Origin: Verrucomicrobiia bacterium
GTDB taxonomy: Bacteria > Verrucomicrobiota > Verrucomicrobiia > Limisphaerales > DTLC01
Direction of reading: 5' to 3'
NCBI GenBank assembly: GCA_025061935.1
Contig: JANWZY010000003.1
Coordinates: 15,335 to 24,497 of the forward strand
DNA length: 9,163 nucleotides
Below, one piece after another: positions 1 to 5,328 of this stretch (position 1 is the stretch's first letter; the number at the start of each line of letters is the position of its first letter). The notes beneath the pieces are model-generated. The model made no database searches. It had not been told where the DNA came from and was given only the letters and a program-made list of their open reading frames with translations. A program made the position numbers and the translations under genes.

Positions 1-107
1 TTTCGAAGTGAAAATGGACCGGTTGGCAGGACTCAGTTTTTCGGTTTTTTGTGAACACACCGCTTTCCTTAACGCCTTTTCCAAGTGGATTCAGATGCCA
101 ACAAGAC

Positions 108-121
108 TCCCTCCGGAGGGA
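108..121. terminator. Perfect 14-base palindrome after the first UroD-fold gene
   Basis: TCCCTCCGGAGGGA is its own reverse complement and lies seven bases past the stop codon of the minus-strand gene ending at 128. In RNA it would give a 5-base-pair stem with a CCGG loop. On the minus strand it is followed by GTCTTGTT, which is not a real U-run, so a classical rho-independent terminator is only weakly supported. It could equally be a protein-binding site. The rest of positions 1-127 shows no gene or other clear feature. Confidence 0.3.
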
Positions 122-127
122 ATTGCC

Positions 128-1252
128 TCAGCTACACCACTCATGGATTGCCATATAAAGGCGGTGTTGCGCCGCTGGGTCTTGGACGTGCGTCACAACG
201 ATCAATTTTACGCCTGGCTGCCATAAGCGTTTGACCCGGGCGAGTACTTCCTCAGGATCACCGACAATTCGCGCTTGCAAAATGATGCCTGTAGTAGCCA
301 GCGCATCTCTAAACTGTTCGCAATGGCATGGATCGGGATCGGTCTGAGGACTGAATGCACCGTCAACCATGATCAAGTTTGGGATTTGTTTGACCGCCTC
401 GAGCCAACGTCCCCAATTGCCGCAGCAGTGAATGGCCACCCCGCCGAAATGGCTCCCGATTCGGGCTGTGTGCTCGGCGCAAAACTCGGCGTACATGGCC
501 GGTGAAATCATGATCAGGTTGTCGGTGCTTAAGCCGATCCCTACGCCTGTGCGTGCGCTGGCGAATCCGTGCCCGGGCCGTGCAAGTGCAGGACCTATCA
601 GCTCGGTTTGTACTTTCGTGAACCGGATGATCTCGTCAGCCAGCGCGGATAACACGGTTTTAGCGCGGTCCGGCTCCTGACGCATGGCCATGAAAAACTC
701 CGTTATCTCGACCAATCCCCCCACAGCATTGATTGGCGACTGGATATCGCACCACGAGATGGGCACACGCCGCCGCGTCTGCTCAATAAAGTACTCGATC
801 GTGTCAAGTGTGTAACGTAGAATGGGCGCATCCTCAAGTGGCCGTGCGACCAGCTCGGGCAGCTCGTCGAGCGTGCGCCAGAGCGGCTTGACCACGGGGG
901 CTTGGCCCGGCGGCCATTCGTACTCGGCCCCGAACGCGCCCGCGGTGGTGCCGATCCCATACCACGGTTCAAGATATGGAGGGGCGTCGGTGAGATAATC
1001 CATTGCCCGGGTCAGGCCGCCAAGCTGTAGCCGGAGCGAAAGTTTCATGTCACGGCATGCGTCACGGAACACTTCGCCCACGCGCACACGTTGCCACACG
1101 GCCACACCGCTGGGTCTGGCCAGGAATTCGGCGTAACGCCGGTCGGCCTCGGCAGCGAATGCCTCGAACCGGTCGAAATCGAACCTGTCCGGCTCGACCG
1201 GCTCGACCGGCATAGCCATTGCATCCGCCTTTGTGTAATCAAACTGAGGCAT
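128..1252 (-). CDS. UroD-fold protein, corrinoid methyltransferase-like (374 aa)
   Basis: This is a member of the uroporphyrinogen decarboxylase / MtaA-MtbA-CmuA superfamily, a TIM-barrel fold. Members either decarboxylate uroporphyrinogen or move methyl groups between corrinoid proteins and thiols. Visible family marks are DIQSPINAVGGL at residues 169-180, the STDN segment near 242-245, and VAIHCCGNWGRW at 272-283. H275-C-C277 matches the H-x-C half of the zinc motif of the methyltransferase branch. The third ligand, normally a Cys about 77 residues later, is not there: that stretch reads VVTHVQD, with H355 in place of the Cys. This favours a methyltransferase-like or divergent enzyme over heme-pathway HemE. 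The start is an ATG at 1252 and no strong ribosome site is visible. The 374 aa length is near the family norm. It is on the same strand as the second UroD-fold gene at 4192-5292 but clearly divergent from it. Substrate unknown. Confidence 0.85.
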   Translation of the reverse strand: MPQFDYTKADAMAMPVEPVEPDRFDFDRFEAFAAEADRRYAEFLARPSGVAVWQRVRVGEVFRDACRDMKLSLRLQLGGLTRAMDYLTDAPPYLEPWYGIGTTAGAFGAEYEWPPGQAPVVKPLWRTLDELPELVARPLEDAPILRYTLDTIEYFIEQTRRRVPISWCDIQSPINAVGGLVEITEFFMAMRQEPDRAKTVLSALADEIIRFTKVQTELIGPALARPGHGFASARTGVGIGLSTDNLIMISPAMYAEFCAEHTARIGSHFGGVAIHCCGNWGRWLEAVKQIPNLIMVDGAFSPQTDPDPCHCEQFRDALATTGIILQARIVGDPEEVLARVKRLWQPGVKLIVVTHVQDPAAQHRLYMAIHEWCS

Positions 1253-1492
1253 TGCGACTGTTCAGCGAATGATACGCGCTTGTTGGGTCATTTTCGGGCC
1301 AGGCACGTGTATCGTCACGCCTAAAGACAACCCTGCGTCGGACGGCCGTCGCCCCCTCAGGTCAAGCCGGCGAAACCACACCAAAAAAACACAAGTGGAC
1401 GCGGCAAAAAGTCGTATTAAGCTTTTTACATCACGGGGCCTACGGAATTTGGGCGCGCAAACGTTTGTTGCACGAACTTTGTTGAAATTGCG
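1253..1492. other. Intergenic spacer, no gene seen
   Basis: No convincing gene lies between the lipoprotein gene and the downstream UroD-fold gene. It contains a perfect GACGGCCGTC palindrome at 1341-1350, a CAAACGTTTG palindrome near 1458-1467, and a short AT-rich inverted repeat AAAAAG / CTTTTT at 1406-1411 and 1422-1427. The AT-rich repeat would give a weak hairpin that could end the minus-strand transcript of the lipoprotein gene. No convincing integron R-box pair was found here, so the third presumed cassette lacks a visible attC of its own. Confidence 0.4.
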
Positions 1493-1999
1493 TTATCTAA
1501 CTAGCGGTTTCAGCCGGACATGGCCTACATCCACTATGCTCGGAGGCGCGTGCACGTACAGCATCATCGGGGTGTAAGAATGGTGCCGGACAACCAACAC
1601 GCCCCGGGGCAAAATTTCCGGATAGATCGTCCAGCGTTTATCGGGCGGAATCGAGAAATGGCCGTCCGCACCGGTCACCACAATTGGCAGGCGCGCTTTC
1701 CGCAATGCCCACTCCATGCTCGGTGCGTCAAACTGATCAGTAAACGGCGGGACAGGCTCGACTGCGCCTGTCACAATGTTCGTACGTTCCCGCCCCAGCC
1801 ATGAAGTTGCGTACGATATGAAAACCTCGGCGCCGCCCACAGGGGCGCCAGTCTCAGCGTCCACAACGACGCCCTTAACACCCGGGCTTAACACGCGCGG
1901 CCCTGGGAGCAGACAGCTAGTGCAAACGCACGAAACGACCAACAGAAAGCACGCGTTGAAAACGTTCTTCGTCACAAGTGCCGGTCTCGCCTCACTCAC
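1493..1999 (-). CDS. Predicted lipoprotein with carboxypeptidase-regulatory-like domain
   Basis: This is an exported protein of unknown function, 168 aa from a GTG at 1999. The N-terminus has a short charged stretch, then a hydrophobic segment (FNACFLLVVSCV) followed by cysteines. VVSC fits the lipobox pattern and a second Cys lies four residues on, so lipid anchoring is likely but the exact Cys is uncertain. A later GTG at 1975 would give a shorter n-region (MTKNVF), more typical of a signal peptide, and may be the true start. After the leader, VKGVVVDAETGAPVGGAEVF is the opening of a carboxypeptidase-regulatory-like beta-sandwich domain, found in many surface proteins. The rest has no recognised motif. 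It lies about 33 bases downstream of an attC-like site (2032-2126) and shares strand with the two preceding small genes, which suits an integron cassette gene. No attC-like site was found after its stop. Confidence 0.75.
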   Translation of the reverse strand: MSEARPALVTKNVFNACFLLVVSCVCTSCLLPGPRVLSPGVKGVVVDAETGAPVGGAEVFISYATSWLGRERTNIVTGAVEPVPPFTDQFDAPSMEWALRKARLPIVVTGADGHFSIPPDKRWTIYPEILPRGVLVVRHHSYTPMMLYVHAPPSIVDVGHVRLKPLVR

Positions 2000-2031
2000 G
2001 GACTCACTGGCCGTCCTTGCGCGCTGTCGGG

Positions 2032-2126
2032 AATTAACCCGGTCCTGTCATGCCCGATGCCTCATAACCTGCGCGCACCGTCTGCCTGCGCCGCATCCGT
2101 CCGCTCGCTGCAGTACACGGTTAGGA
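2032..2126 (-). repeat. attC-like recombination site candidate (second)
   Basis: This begins four bases past the stop of the hypothetical gene ending at 2131. Read on the minus strand it starts with TCCTAAC (2126-2120), matching the R'' consensus RYYYAAC at six of seven bases. It ends with GTTAATT (2038-2032), matching GTTRRRY at six of seven. Inside each R box, after equal 3-base spacers, are L-type arms: GTACTGCA (2116-2109) pairs with TGACAGGAC (2050-2042) with one mismatch and one extra unpaired base, as attC stems have. A further GATGC/GCATC pair lies inside. The 95-base length is within the usual range. The outer R boxes pair only over the core GTTA/TAAC, so the site is degenerate and the call is moderate. 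Confidence 0.45.
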
Positions 2127-2130
2127 CTCG

Positions 2131-2466
2131 TCATTGGTAGGCCAACTCTTTCAGTCTTGAAGAAAGCTGGTGCAAGACTCGCGCAACCTCGCGCGCGAAA
2201 AGCGAAATGGTTGGTGGATCATGCTCGAAAAGCTCTGCGGTCGGACTGCGCATCGCCAACTCGAACTCACTTTCCAATGCAACAGCATCGTGCGGAACAA
2301 AGGACTGAAAATCGGCGCGGTGCTCACGATAAATGTCGAGGATCCGACGGTATCGCGGCAATACCCGTCGCTGGGCTGTCGAAAGCAGAAAGCTCTCACG
2401 CTGCTGCGGCGGAAACGACGAGCCGCAATGGATTCGCATGTGGAAGAAGCCAATCTGCGAGCACAT
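2131..2466 (-). CDS. Hypothetical protein, probable cassette gene, possibly frameshifted
   Basis: The family is not recognised. The 111-aa frame from ATG 2466 to TGA 2131 reads like a real soluble protein. It has a helical middle (VLPRYRRILDIYREHRADFQ), an acidic stretch (ALESEFELAMRSP) and a C-terminal helix ending in RLKELAYQ. The overlapping frame that starts further upstream looks protein-like only in its first 30 or so residues, so the two may be halves of one gene joined by a frameshift near 2466-2520 (see the adjoining entry). Its stop is four bases before an attC-like site and its upstream end follows another, so it fits a single-gene integron cassette. Alternatively the ATG at 2466 is the true start and there is no frameshift. 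No signal peptide or membrane segment is visible. Confidence 0.5.
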   Translation of the reverse strand: MCSQIGFFHMRIHCGSSFPPQQRESFLLSTAQRRVLPRYRRILDIYREHRADFQSFVPHDAVALESEFELAMRSPTAELFEHDPPTISLFAREVARVLHQLSSRLKELAYQ

Positions 2467-2555
2467 ACCAGCTCGTCGAACAATCGGAAAACGGGAAGCA
2501 ATGCCTTGCCGTGCAAATGCTCAAGCTCTGATAGCGATAAATCGTGGATTTTCAC
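2467..2555 (-). other. Possible 5' portion of the hypothetical cassette gene, other frame
   Basis: A GTG at 2555 lies 17 bases after the presumed R' box of the upstream attC-like site, the usual place for a cassette start codon. From it, MKIHDLSLSELEHLHGKALL and then a Leu/Phe-rich stretch ending near FDELV look coding. Past that, this frame turns Arg/Ser/Cys-rich and implausible, while the frame of the 2131-2466 gene becomes convincing. A one-base loss or gain here would join the two into a protein of about 140 aa. The other frame is also open from about 2525, so the switch point cannot be fixed. Confidence 0.35.
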
Positions 2556-2572
2556 AAGCCGCGTTCGAGGAT

Positions 2573-2709
2573 CCTTAACGACCGAACTCAGCGACCGCCG
2601 TCCCGCACCGTGCGGGATCGGCTGCAACCGCATCAACAATTTCAAATCTGTTATCTGCAATCAAGCGCAGCGTGGCGGGGCGGCTGTTGCCTCCAGCGAC
2701 TGGTTAGGC
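2573..2709 (-). repeat. attC-like recombination site candidate (first)
   Basis: Read on the minus strand the element starts with GCCTAAC (2709-2703), a perfect match to the integron R'' consensus RYYYAAC, ten bases past the stop of the membrane-protein gene. It ends with GTTAAGG (2579-2573), which matches GTTRRRY except at the last base. Between them, GCCGCCCCGC (2684-2675) pairs with GCGGGACGGC (2606-2597) at nine of ten positions. The distances from these arms to the two R boxes are 18 and 17 bases, so the element is symmetric. The opening GCCTAACCAGTCGCTGGAG resembles, from memory, many environmental attC sites. A second hairpin (CCCGCAC/GTGCGGG, 2602-2616) competes inside. At 137 bases it would be a long attC. 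Confidence 0.5.
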
Positions 2710-2719
2710 GACAACATCG

Positions 2720-3031
2720 TCATAACTCACCTTTGCTACGACCGAGACGTAACAACTGAGCACCAATGCTAAGAACGCCAGCCAACCAGAGCAACGGCAA
2801 GTAACTGAGAAACTGCCGGCCTCCTCGCCCTGTCGCAAGAATCTCTCTGCTCGTCCCCTCGTAACTCCACATCAGAAAGATGGCTGGTCCAGCGATGAGC
2901 ACAAACAAAAACAAGACGACCGTCAGTGCGATACGAGTGCGCGGCGAGATCGTGCGGCGTCGCAAATACAGCCACGTCCCAAGCGCCAGAATCGGAGTTG
3001 TCACAAGCACGGTGATGAGAATTGGAAGCAC
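2720..3031 (-). CDS. Small three-helix membrane protein, presumed first cassette gene
   Basis: This 103-aa protein of unknown function is almost entirely membrane-embedded. Three hydrophobic segments are visible: about residues 2-22 (a Leu/Val/Ile-rich helix ending in WLYL), 34-56 (ALTVVLFLFVLIAGPAIFLM) and 74-93 (LPLLWLAGVLSIGAQLL). The first and second are joined by a basic loop (RRRTISPRTR), which suggests that loop faces the cytoplasm. The start is a GTG at 3031, 13 bases after a perfect GTTAGGC R box at 3051-3045, and the stop is ten bases before an R'' box. That tight fit between two recombination boxes is typical of integron cassettes, which often carry small membrane proteins. As the cassette nearest the integrase remnant it would be the most recently acquired one. 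No named family recognised. Confidence 0.7.
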   Translation of the reverse strand: MLPILITVLVTTPILALGTWLYLRRRTISPRTRIALTVVLFLFVLIAGPAIFLMWSYEGTSREILATGRGGRQFLSYLPLLWLAGVLSIGAQLLRLGRSKGEL

Positions 3032-3044
3032 GGCACTCGATGCC

Positions 3045-3051
3045 GCCTAAC
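3045..3051 (-). other. Integron R box (attI/first-cassette junction candidate)
   Basis: GTTAGGC on the minus strand matches the simple-site consensus GTTRRRY exactly and is followed by GGCAT and, 13 bases on, the GTG start of the membrane-protein gene. In integrons the integrase cuts between the G and the TT of this box. No matching R'' box lies to its right, and the next gene on that side is the integrase remnant, reading away from it. This is therefore where an attI-cassette junction would be expected rather than another attC. Confidence 0.5.
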
Positions 3052-3267
3052 AGTAGTATTGGGACAAAATGGATTGTCCAAAGACAAAGGCTTGTCCCGA
3101 CCGTTTTATGGCGACAGTTTGACAGCTTGGGCCAAGAGTGTCAACAAAGTTTTTGACATTTTTTTCAACTGATACAGTCGGATGCCAGACTTGAGGTTAG
3201 TCGCAGTTTAAGCTTGTGACTTTGAGTGCGAAAGACAAACTGGCTTTGGTTTGCGCAGACGCTAAAA
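3052..3267. promoter_or_regulatory. attI / integrase-promoter region with nested inverted repeats
   Basis: This spacer separates the leftward cassette block from the rightward integrase remnant, so it should hold attI and both promoters. It contains GGGACAA (3061-3067) with two inverted partners, TTGTCC (3074-3079) and TTGTCCC (3092-3098). It also has a strong palindrome: TTGACA at 3119-3124 and TGTCAA at 3139-3144 enclosing CTTGG/CCAAG. Another TTGACA at 3153-3158 forms a second inverted pair with that same TGTCAA. TTGACA is also an ideal -35 hexamer, but no well-spaced -10 follows in either direction, so promoters are not assigned. No gene was seen. Confidence 0.4.
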
Positions 3268-3540
3268 ATGAACAAAAAGCGGGTTTGGTTTCCCGGCTGG
3301 GCCGAGGTGCTGGCCCACGAGCCGTGGCCGGCGAGTCAACGGGAGGCGTATCGGCGGGTGACTGCCCGGTATTTGCACGAGTGCAAGGAAAGGCGCTGGG
3401 CGGTGAATGTTGCTTCAGCCCGTCGTTTTATTGAGACAGTGGAACAGGAACGGAAGCCGCCTGCCGAAAAGCTGGCGGCTTGGAAGGAGGCATTGAACTG
3501 GTTTTTCAAGGTGGCGCGCGAGTCGGGCGCACAGAAAGAT

Positions 3541-3635
3541 TCGACACCTCACCCTCCGGCACATTTGCAGAGTCAGTGCGCCGCATCTCATCCGGCCTGC
3601 GGCCACCTTCTCCCCAGAGCGGAGAAGGGACACTC
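3541..3635. repeat. Palindromic intergenic-type repeat inside the integrase remnant
   Basis: The stretch contains GGCCTGCGGCC (3594-3604), then CCTTCTCC (3606-3613) pairing perfectly with GGAGAAGG (3621-3628) around a 7-base loop. The wording CTCATCCGGCCTGCGGCC followed by a CTTCTCCCC stem is that of short dispersed palindromes common in many bacterial genomes; this resemblance is from memory. It falls in the linker between the two surviving integrase blocks, so it most likely inserted there. Confidence 0.45.
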
Positions 3636-3706
3636 CCCGGTCGAGGCAGAGAGGGAAGGTGGAATTGGCGGGCCCGTGGTTACGGGTTTGCAGACGGTGG
3701 GTGGAG

Positions 3707-3760
3707 AACCGGCTAAAGCCGGGACAACGAACGGGCTTGTAGCGCACGGTTTAGCCGGTT
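3707..3760. repeat. Second inverted repeat in the integrase linker
   Basis: AACCGGCTAAA (3707-3717) and TTTAGCCGGTT (3750-3760) form a perfect 11-base inverted repeat with a 32-base centre. The first arm runs into CGGCTAAAGCCGG, which can also fold on itself. The pattern resembles dispersed palindromic elements of Verrucomicrobiota. It lies immediately before the second integrase block and is different in sequence from the repeat at 3541-3635, so at least two element families are represented. Confidence 0.5.
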
Positions 3761-3884
3761 TGGACCGAGCCGAGCCGAGCGGACGGAATGGGAGCAACAG
3801 TTAATCCGGCGGTTGCGCTCGTTGCATCGGTCGTGGCGCACGGAGCAGACGTATCGGGGCTGGGCGTCGCGGTCTTCGTGGTAG

Positions 3885-4191
3885 TTGGAGGCGACGCACT
3901 CTGTCGCGTCCGCACGCGGGCCAACTGCGCAGACAGAGGAGCACCGTCCAAGACCGGGACCAGCGCTCCCGCGTTTTAACAAACGCGGCTACGTGACGCT
4001 GTCCAAGCCCGGCCATGACGGAGCATGGTCATCCAAGAGCCGGTTTTTTTTCTGCCGGCAAGACGGCGGCAGCACGGTGGGCACAGTTGCTTTCTACAGT
4101 ATCTGGGTGACTACGTTTAAGCGGGGCTTAGGCGAACAGACGTCAGTGATGAACCGGGGGCATTAGCGCATGATTGAAAGTCATGGTGGTA
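3885..4191. repeat. Gene-free stretch with further palindromes
   Basis: No gene is supported here, although the integrase catalytic domain would be expected. A perfect 8-base stem with a TAAC loop, CCGCGTTT / AAACGCGG, sits at 3969-3988. It is followed by an imperfect CCATGAC...GTCAT repeat near 4013-4031 and a weak CATGA/TCATG hairpin (about 4169-4185) just after the stop of the UroD-fold gene. The palindromes suggest more dispersed repeats. The last one could contribute to ending that gene's transcript, but it has no U-run. Confidence 0.4.
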
Positions 4192-5292
4192 TCACTCGGC
4201 GATCGAGAGCGTTGCGCGGTATTCGGCGCGGAGCTCGATCACCGCATCGAGCATCGCCCGAATCTGTTCGTCACGGACGGTGTGGTCCATGTTGATGCAG
4301 CAGACGCCGGTGAGCCAAGGATTGCCCGATGCTTCGACAAGGCGCCTGACAGTATCGCGGATTTCAGAGGGGCTCCAGCGCGTCATGCTCACGGGGTCAA
4401 GCCGAAGGTTAAGGAAAGTGTTCGGCAGATGCTTGCGCAGCAAGGCCACATCGCTGCCCCAGCCGACGTCGAGAAAATCGAGGTGCGGGATTTTTGCGTA
4501 AGCTGTGGCGAACCGATGCGCGTCACTCCCGCAGTGATGGATGCCGAACGGGCGGTGCCGACGCGACCACTCGATGTCAATTGGCAGAATGAACTCCTCG
4601 TAGTGCTGCAGTGAGATCATCGTATGCGCGCATTCGGAGTGCAGGAACACCGCTGGCCGGATGTGCCTGACGGTGCGGTTGACCGAGATCGAGCTTGAAC
4701 CGGTCTCGGCTTGGATGCCCGTGACGAAGCGCTCGATGACCGCAGCGATTTTTCTGAACTCCACCCTGGTACGCTCCGGCTCGTCAATCATGTCGAGGAA
4801 CACGTCCTGGCCGCGCAGATCGAGCGCAATATTCAGTACCCCACCCCAATTGATGTCACCCACCAAGTAGCCGAATCGGGCCTTGAGCCGCGCCTGCAAT
4901 TCCGCCAGCCTCTCCGCAGCCTTACTGTGAAAAGGCCGGTCAGGGTCTATGTCCAACTTGGGGAGTCCTGCCGGGACGACCTCGGGCGCAGCATCTTTCT
5001 TGTACCTGACCTCGCAACCGAGCAGTTCGGACACAAAAAAACCTGCAGCGTTGTGGATCGCGCCGATAACCGGCAGGTCGCGGTCGTGGTCTGCGCCGAA
5101 GCCGTACTGGCCGAACCGCTCGAACAGGACCTGTTCCATTTTCCGCTCGGCCTCGACCCGCCGCGCCGGATGGAAAAAGAAGTCGCGGTCGAACGTGATC
5201 CCCGCGTGCACATACCACCATGACGGGTGCAGCACGAATTCGACAGGCAAGATGTCGTTTTGCAACAGAGGATTCCGCTGGTACGCACGCAT
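4192..5292 (-). CDS. UroD-fold protein, MtaA/MtbA-like methyltransferase candidate
   Basis: This is a 366-aa protein of the uroporphyrinogen decarboxylase superfamily. It carries the full zinc-binding pattern of the methyltransferase branch: IHHCG with H252 and C254, then C331-C332 77-78 residues later in LTGVCCINMDH. The corrinoid:thiol methyltransferases MtaA and MtbA use such an H-x-C...C site to activate the thiol, so methyl transfer is likelier than porphyrin decarboxylation. Other family segments are GDINWGGVLNIALDLRG (145-161), the region before the motif with PIDIEWSRRHRPFG (237-250), and IPHLDFLDVGWGSD (268-281). The ATG at 5292 has AAAGGA just upstream and lies 36 bases after the stop of the Gfo/Idh/MocA gene, so the two are probably one operon. 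A corrinoid protein partner is not seen in the window. Substrate unknown; a methylated catabolite is an inference. Confidence 0.85.
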   Translation of the reverse strand: MRAYQRNPLLQNDILPVEFVLHPSWWYVHAGITFDRDFFFHPARRVEAERKMEQVLFERFGQYGFGADHDRDLPVIGAIHNAAGFFVSELLGCEVRYKKDAAPEVVPAGLPKLDIDPDRPFHSKAAERLAELQARLKARFGYLVGDINWGGVLNIALDLRGQDVFLDMIDEPERTRVEFRKIAAVIERFVTGIQAETGSSSISVNRTVRHIRPAVFLHSECAHTMISLQHYEEFILPIDIEWSRRHRPFGIHHCGSDAHRFATAYAKIPHLDFLDVGWGSDVALLRKHLPNTFLNLRLDPVSMTRWSPSEIRDTVRRLVEASGNPWLTGVCCINMDHTVRDEQIRAMLDAVIELRAEYRATLSIAE

Positions 5293-5295
5293 TTG

Positions 5296-5301
5296 TCCTT
5301 T
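5296..5301 (-). promoter_or_regulatory. Ribosome binding site of the second UroD-fold gene
   Basis: AAAGGA on the minus strand precedes ATG 5292 by three bases. The spacing is short, but this is the only clear purine-rich site near a start in the window and supports the chosen start. Confidence 0.4.
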
Positions 5302-5328
5302 GAGGGTTGTACGTCGGCACCGTGCGGT

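Larger units (their letters stand above)
3268..3884 (+). pseudogene. Integron-type tyrosine recombinase remnant (intI-like, decayed)
   Basis: This is the remains of an integron integrase, the tyrosine recombinase that inserts and excises cassettes. Two blocks survive. Block one, from ATG 3268 to about 3540, opens MNKKRVWFPGWAEVLA and ends EALNWFFKVARESG. It looks like the N-terminal helical extension of verrucomicrobial-type integron integrases. Block two, about 3765-3881 in a different frame, contains TEWEQQLIRRLRSLH and SWRTEQTYRGWASR, matching the core-binding region of IntI proteins (compare LRTEQAYVNW in IntI1). It stops at TAG 3882-3884. About 240 bases lie between the blocks where a short linker would be expected, and they carry two palindromic repeats. 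The catalytic domain with the R...HxxR...Y residues is missing, here and downstream to 4191. A GTG at 3226 is an alternative start. The gene cannot make an active recombinase. Its position, divergent from the cassettes, matches integron architecture. Confidence 0.65.

Noticed and set aside
1495..1501. GTTAGAT on the minus strand at the end of the lipoprotein gene fits GTTRRRY.
   Set aside because: It overlaps the stop codon and is the R' type, which should close an attC rather than open one. No R'' partner lies on the required side.
1776..2531. A 251-aa open frame on the + strand.
   Set aside because: It is antisense to the lipoprotein gene, the attC-like site and the hypothetical gene, with low-complexity basic composition and no recognisable domain.
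2151..2660. A 169-aa minus-strand open frame from TTG 2660.
   Set aside because: Its first 35 codons lie inside the attC-like element and its last 100 residues are Arg/Ser/Cys-rich shadow sequence. Only a short middle part looks coding and it is reported separately.
4711..5223. A 170-aa + strand open frame.
   Set aside because: It is antisense to the UroD-fold gene, which has clear family motifs on the other strand.
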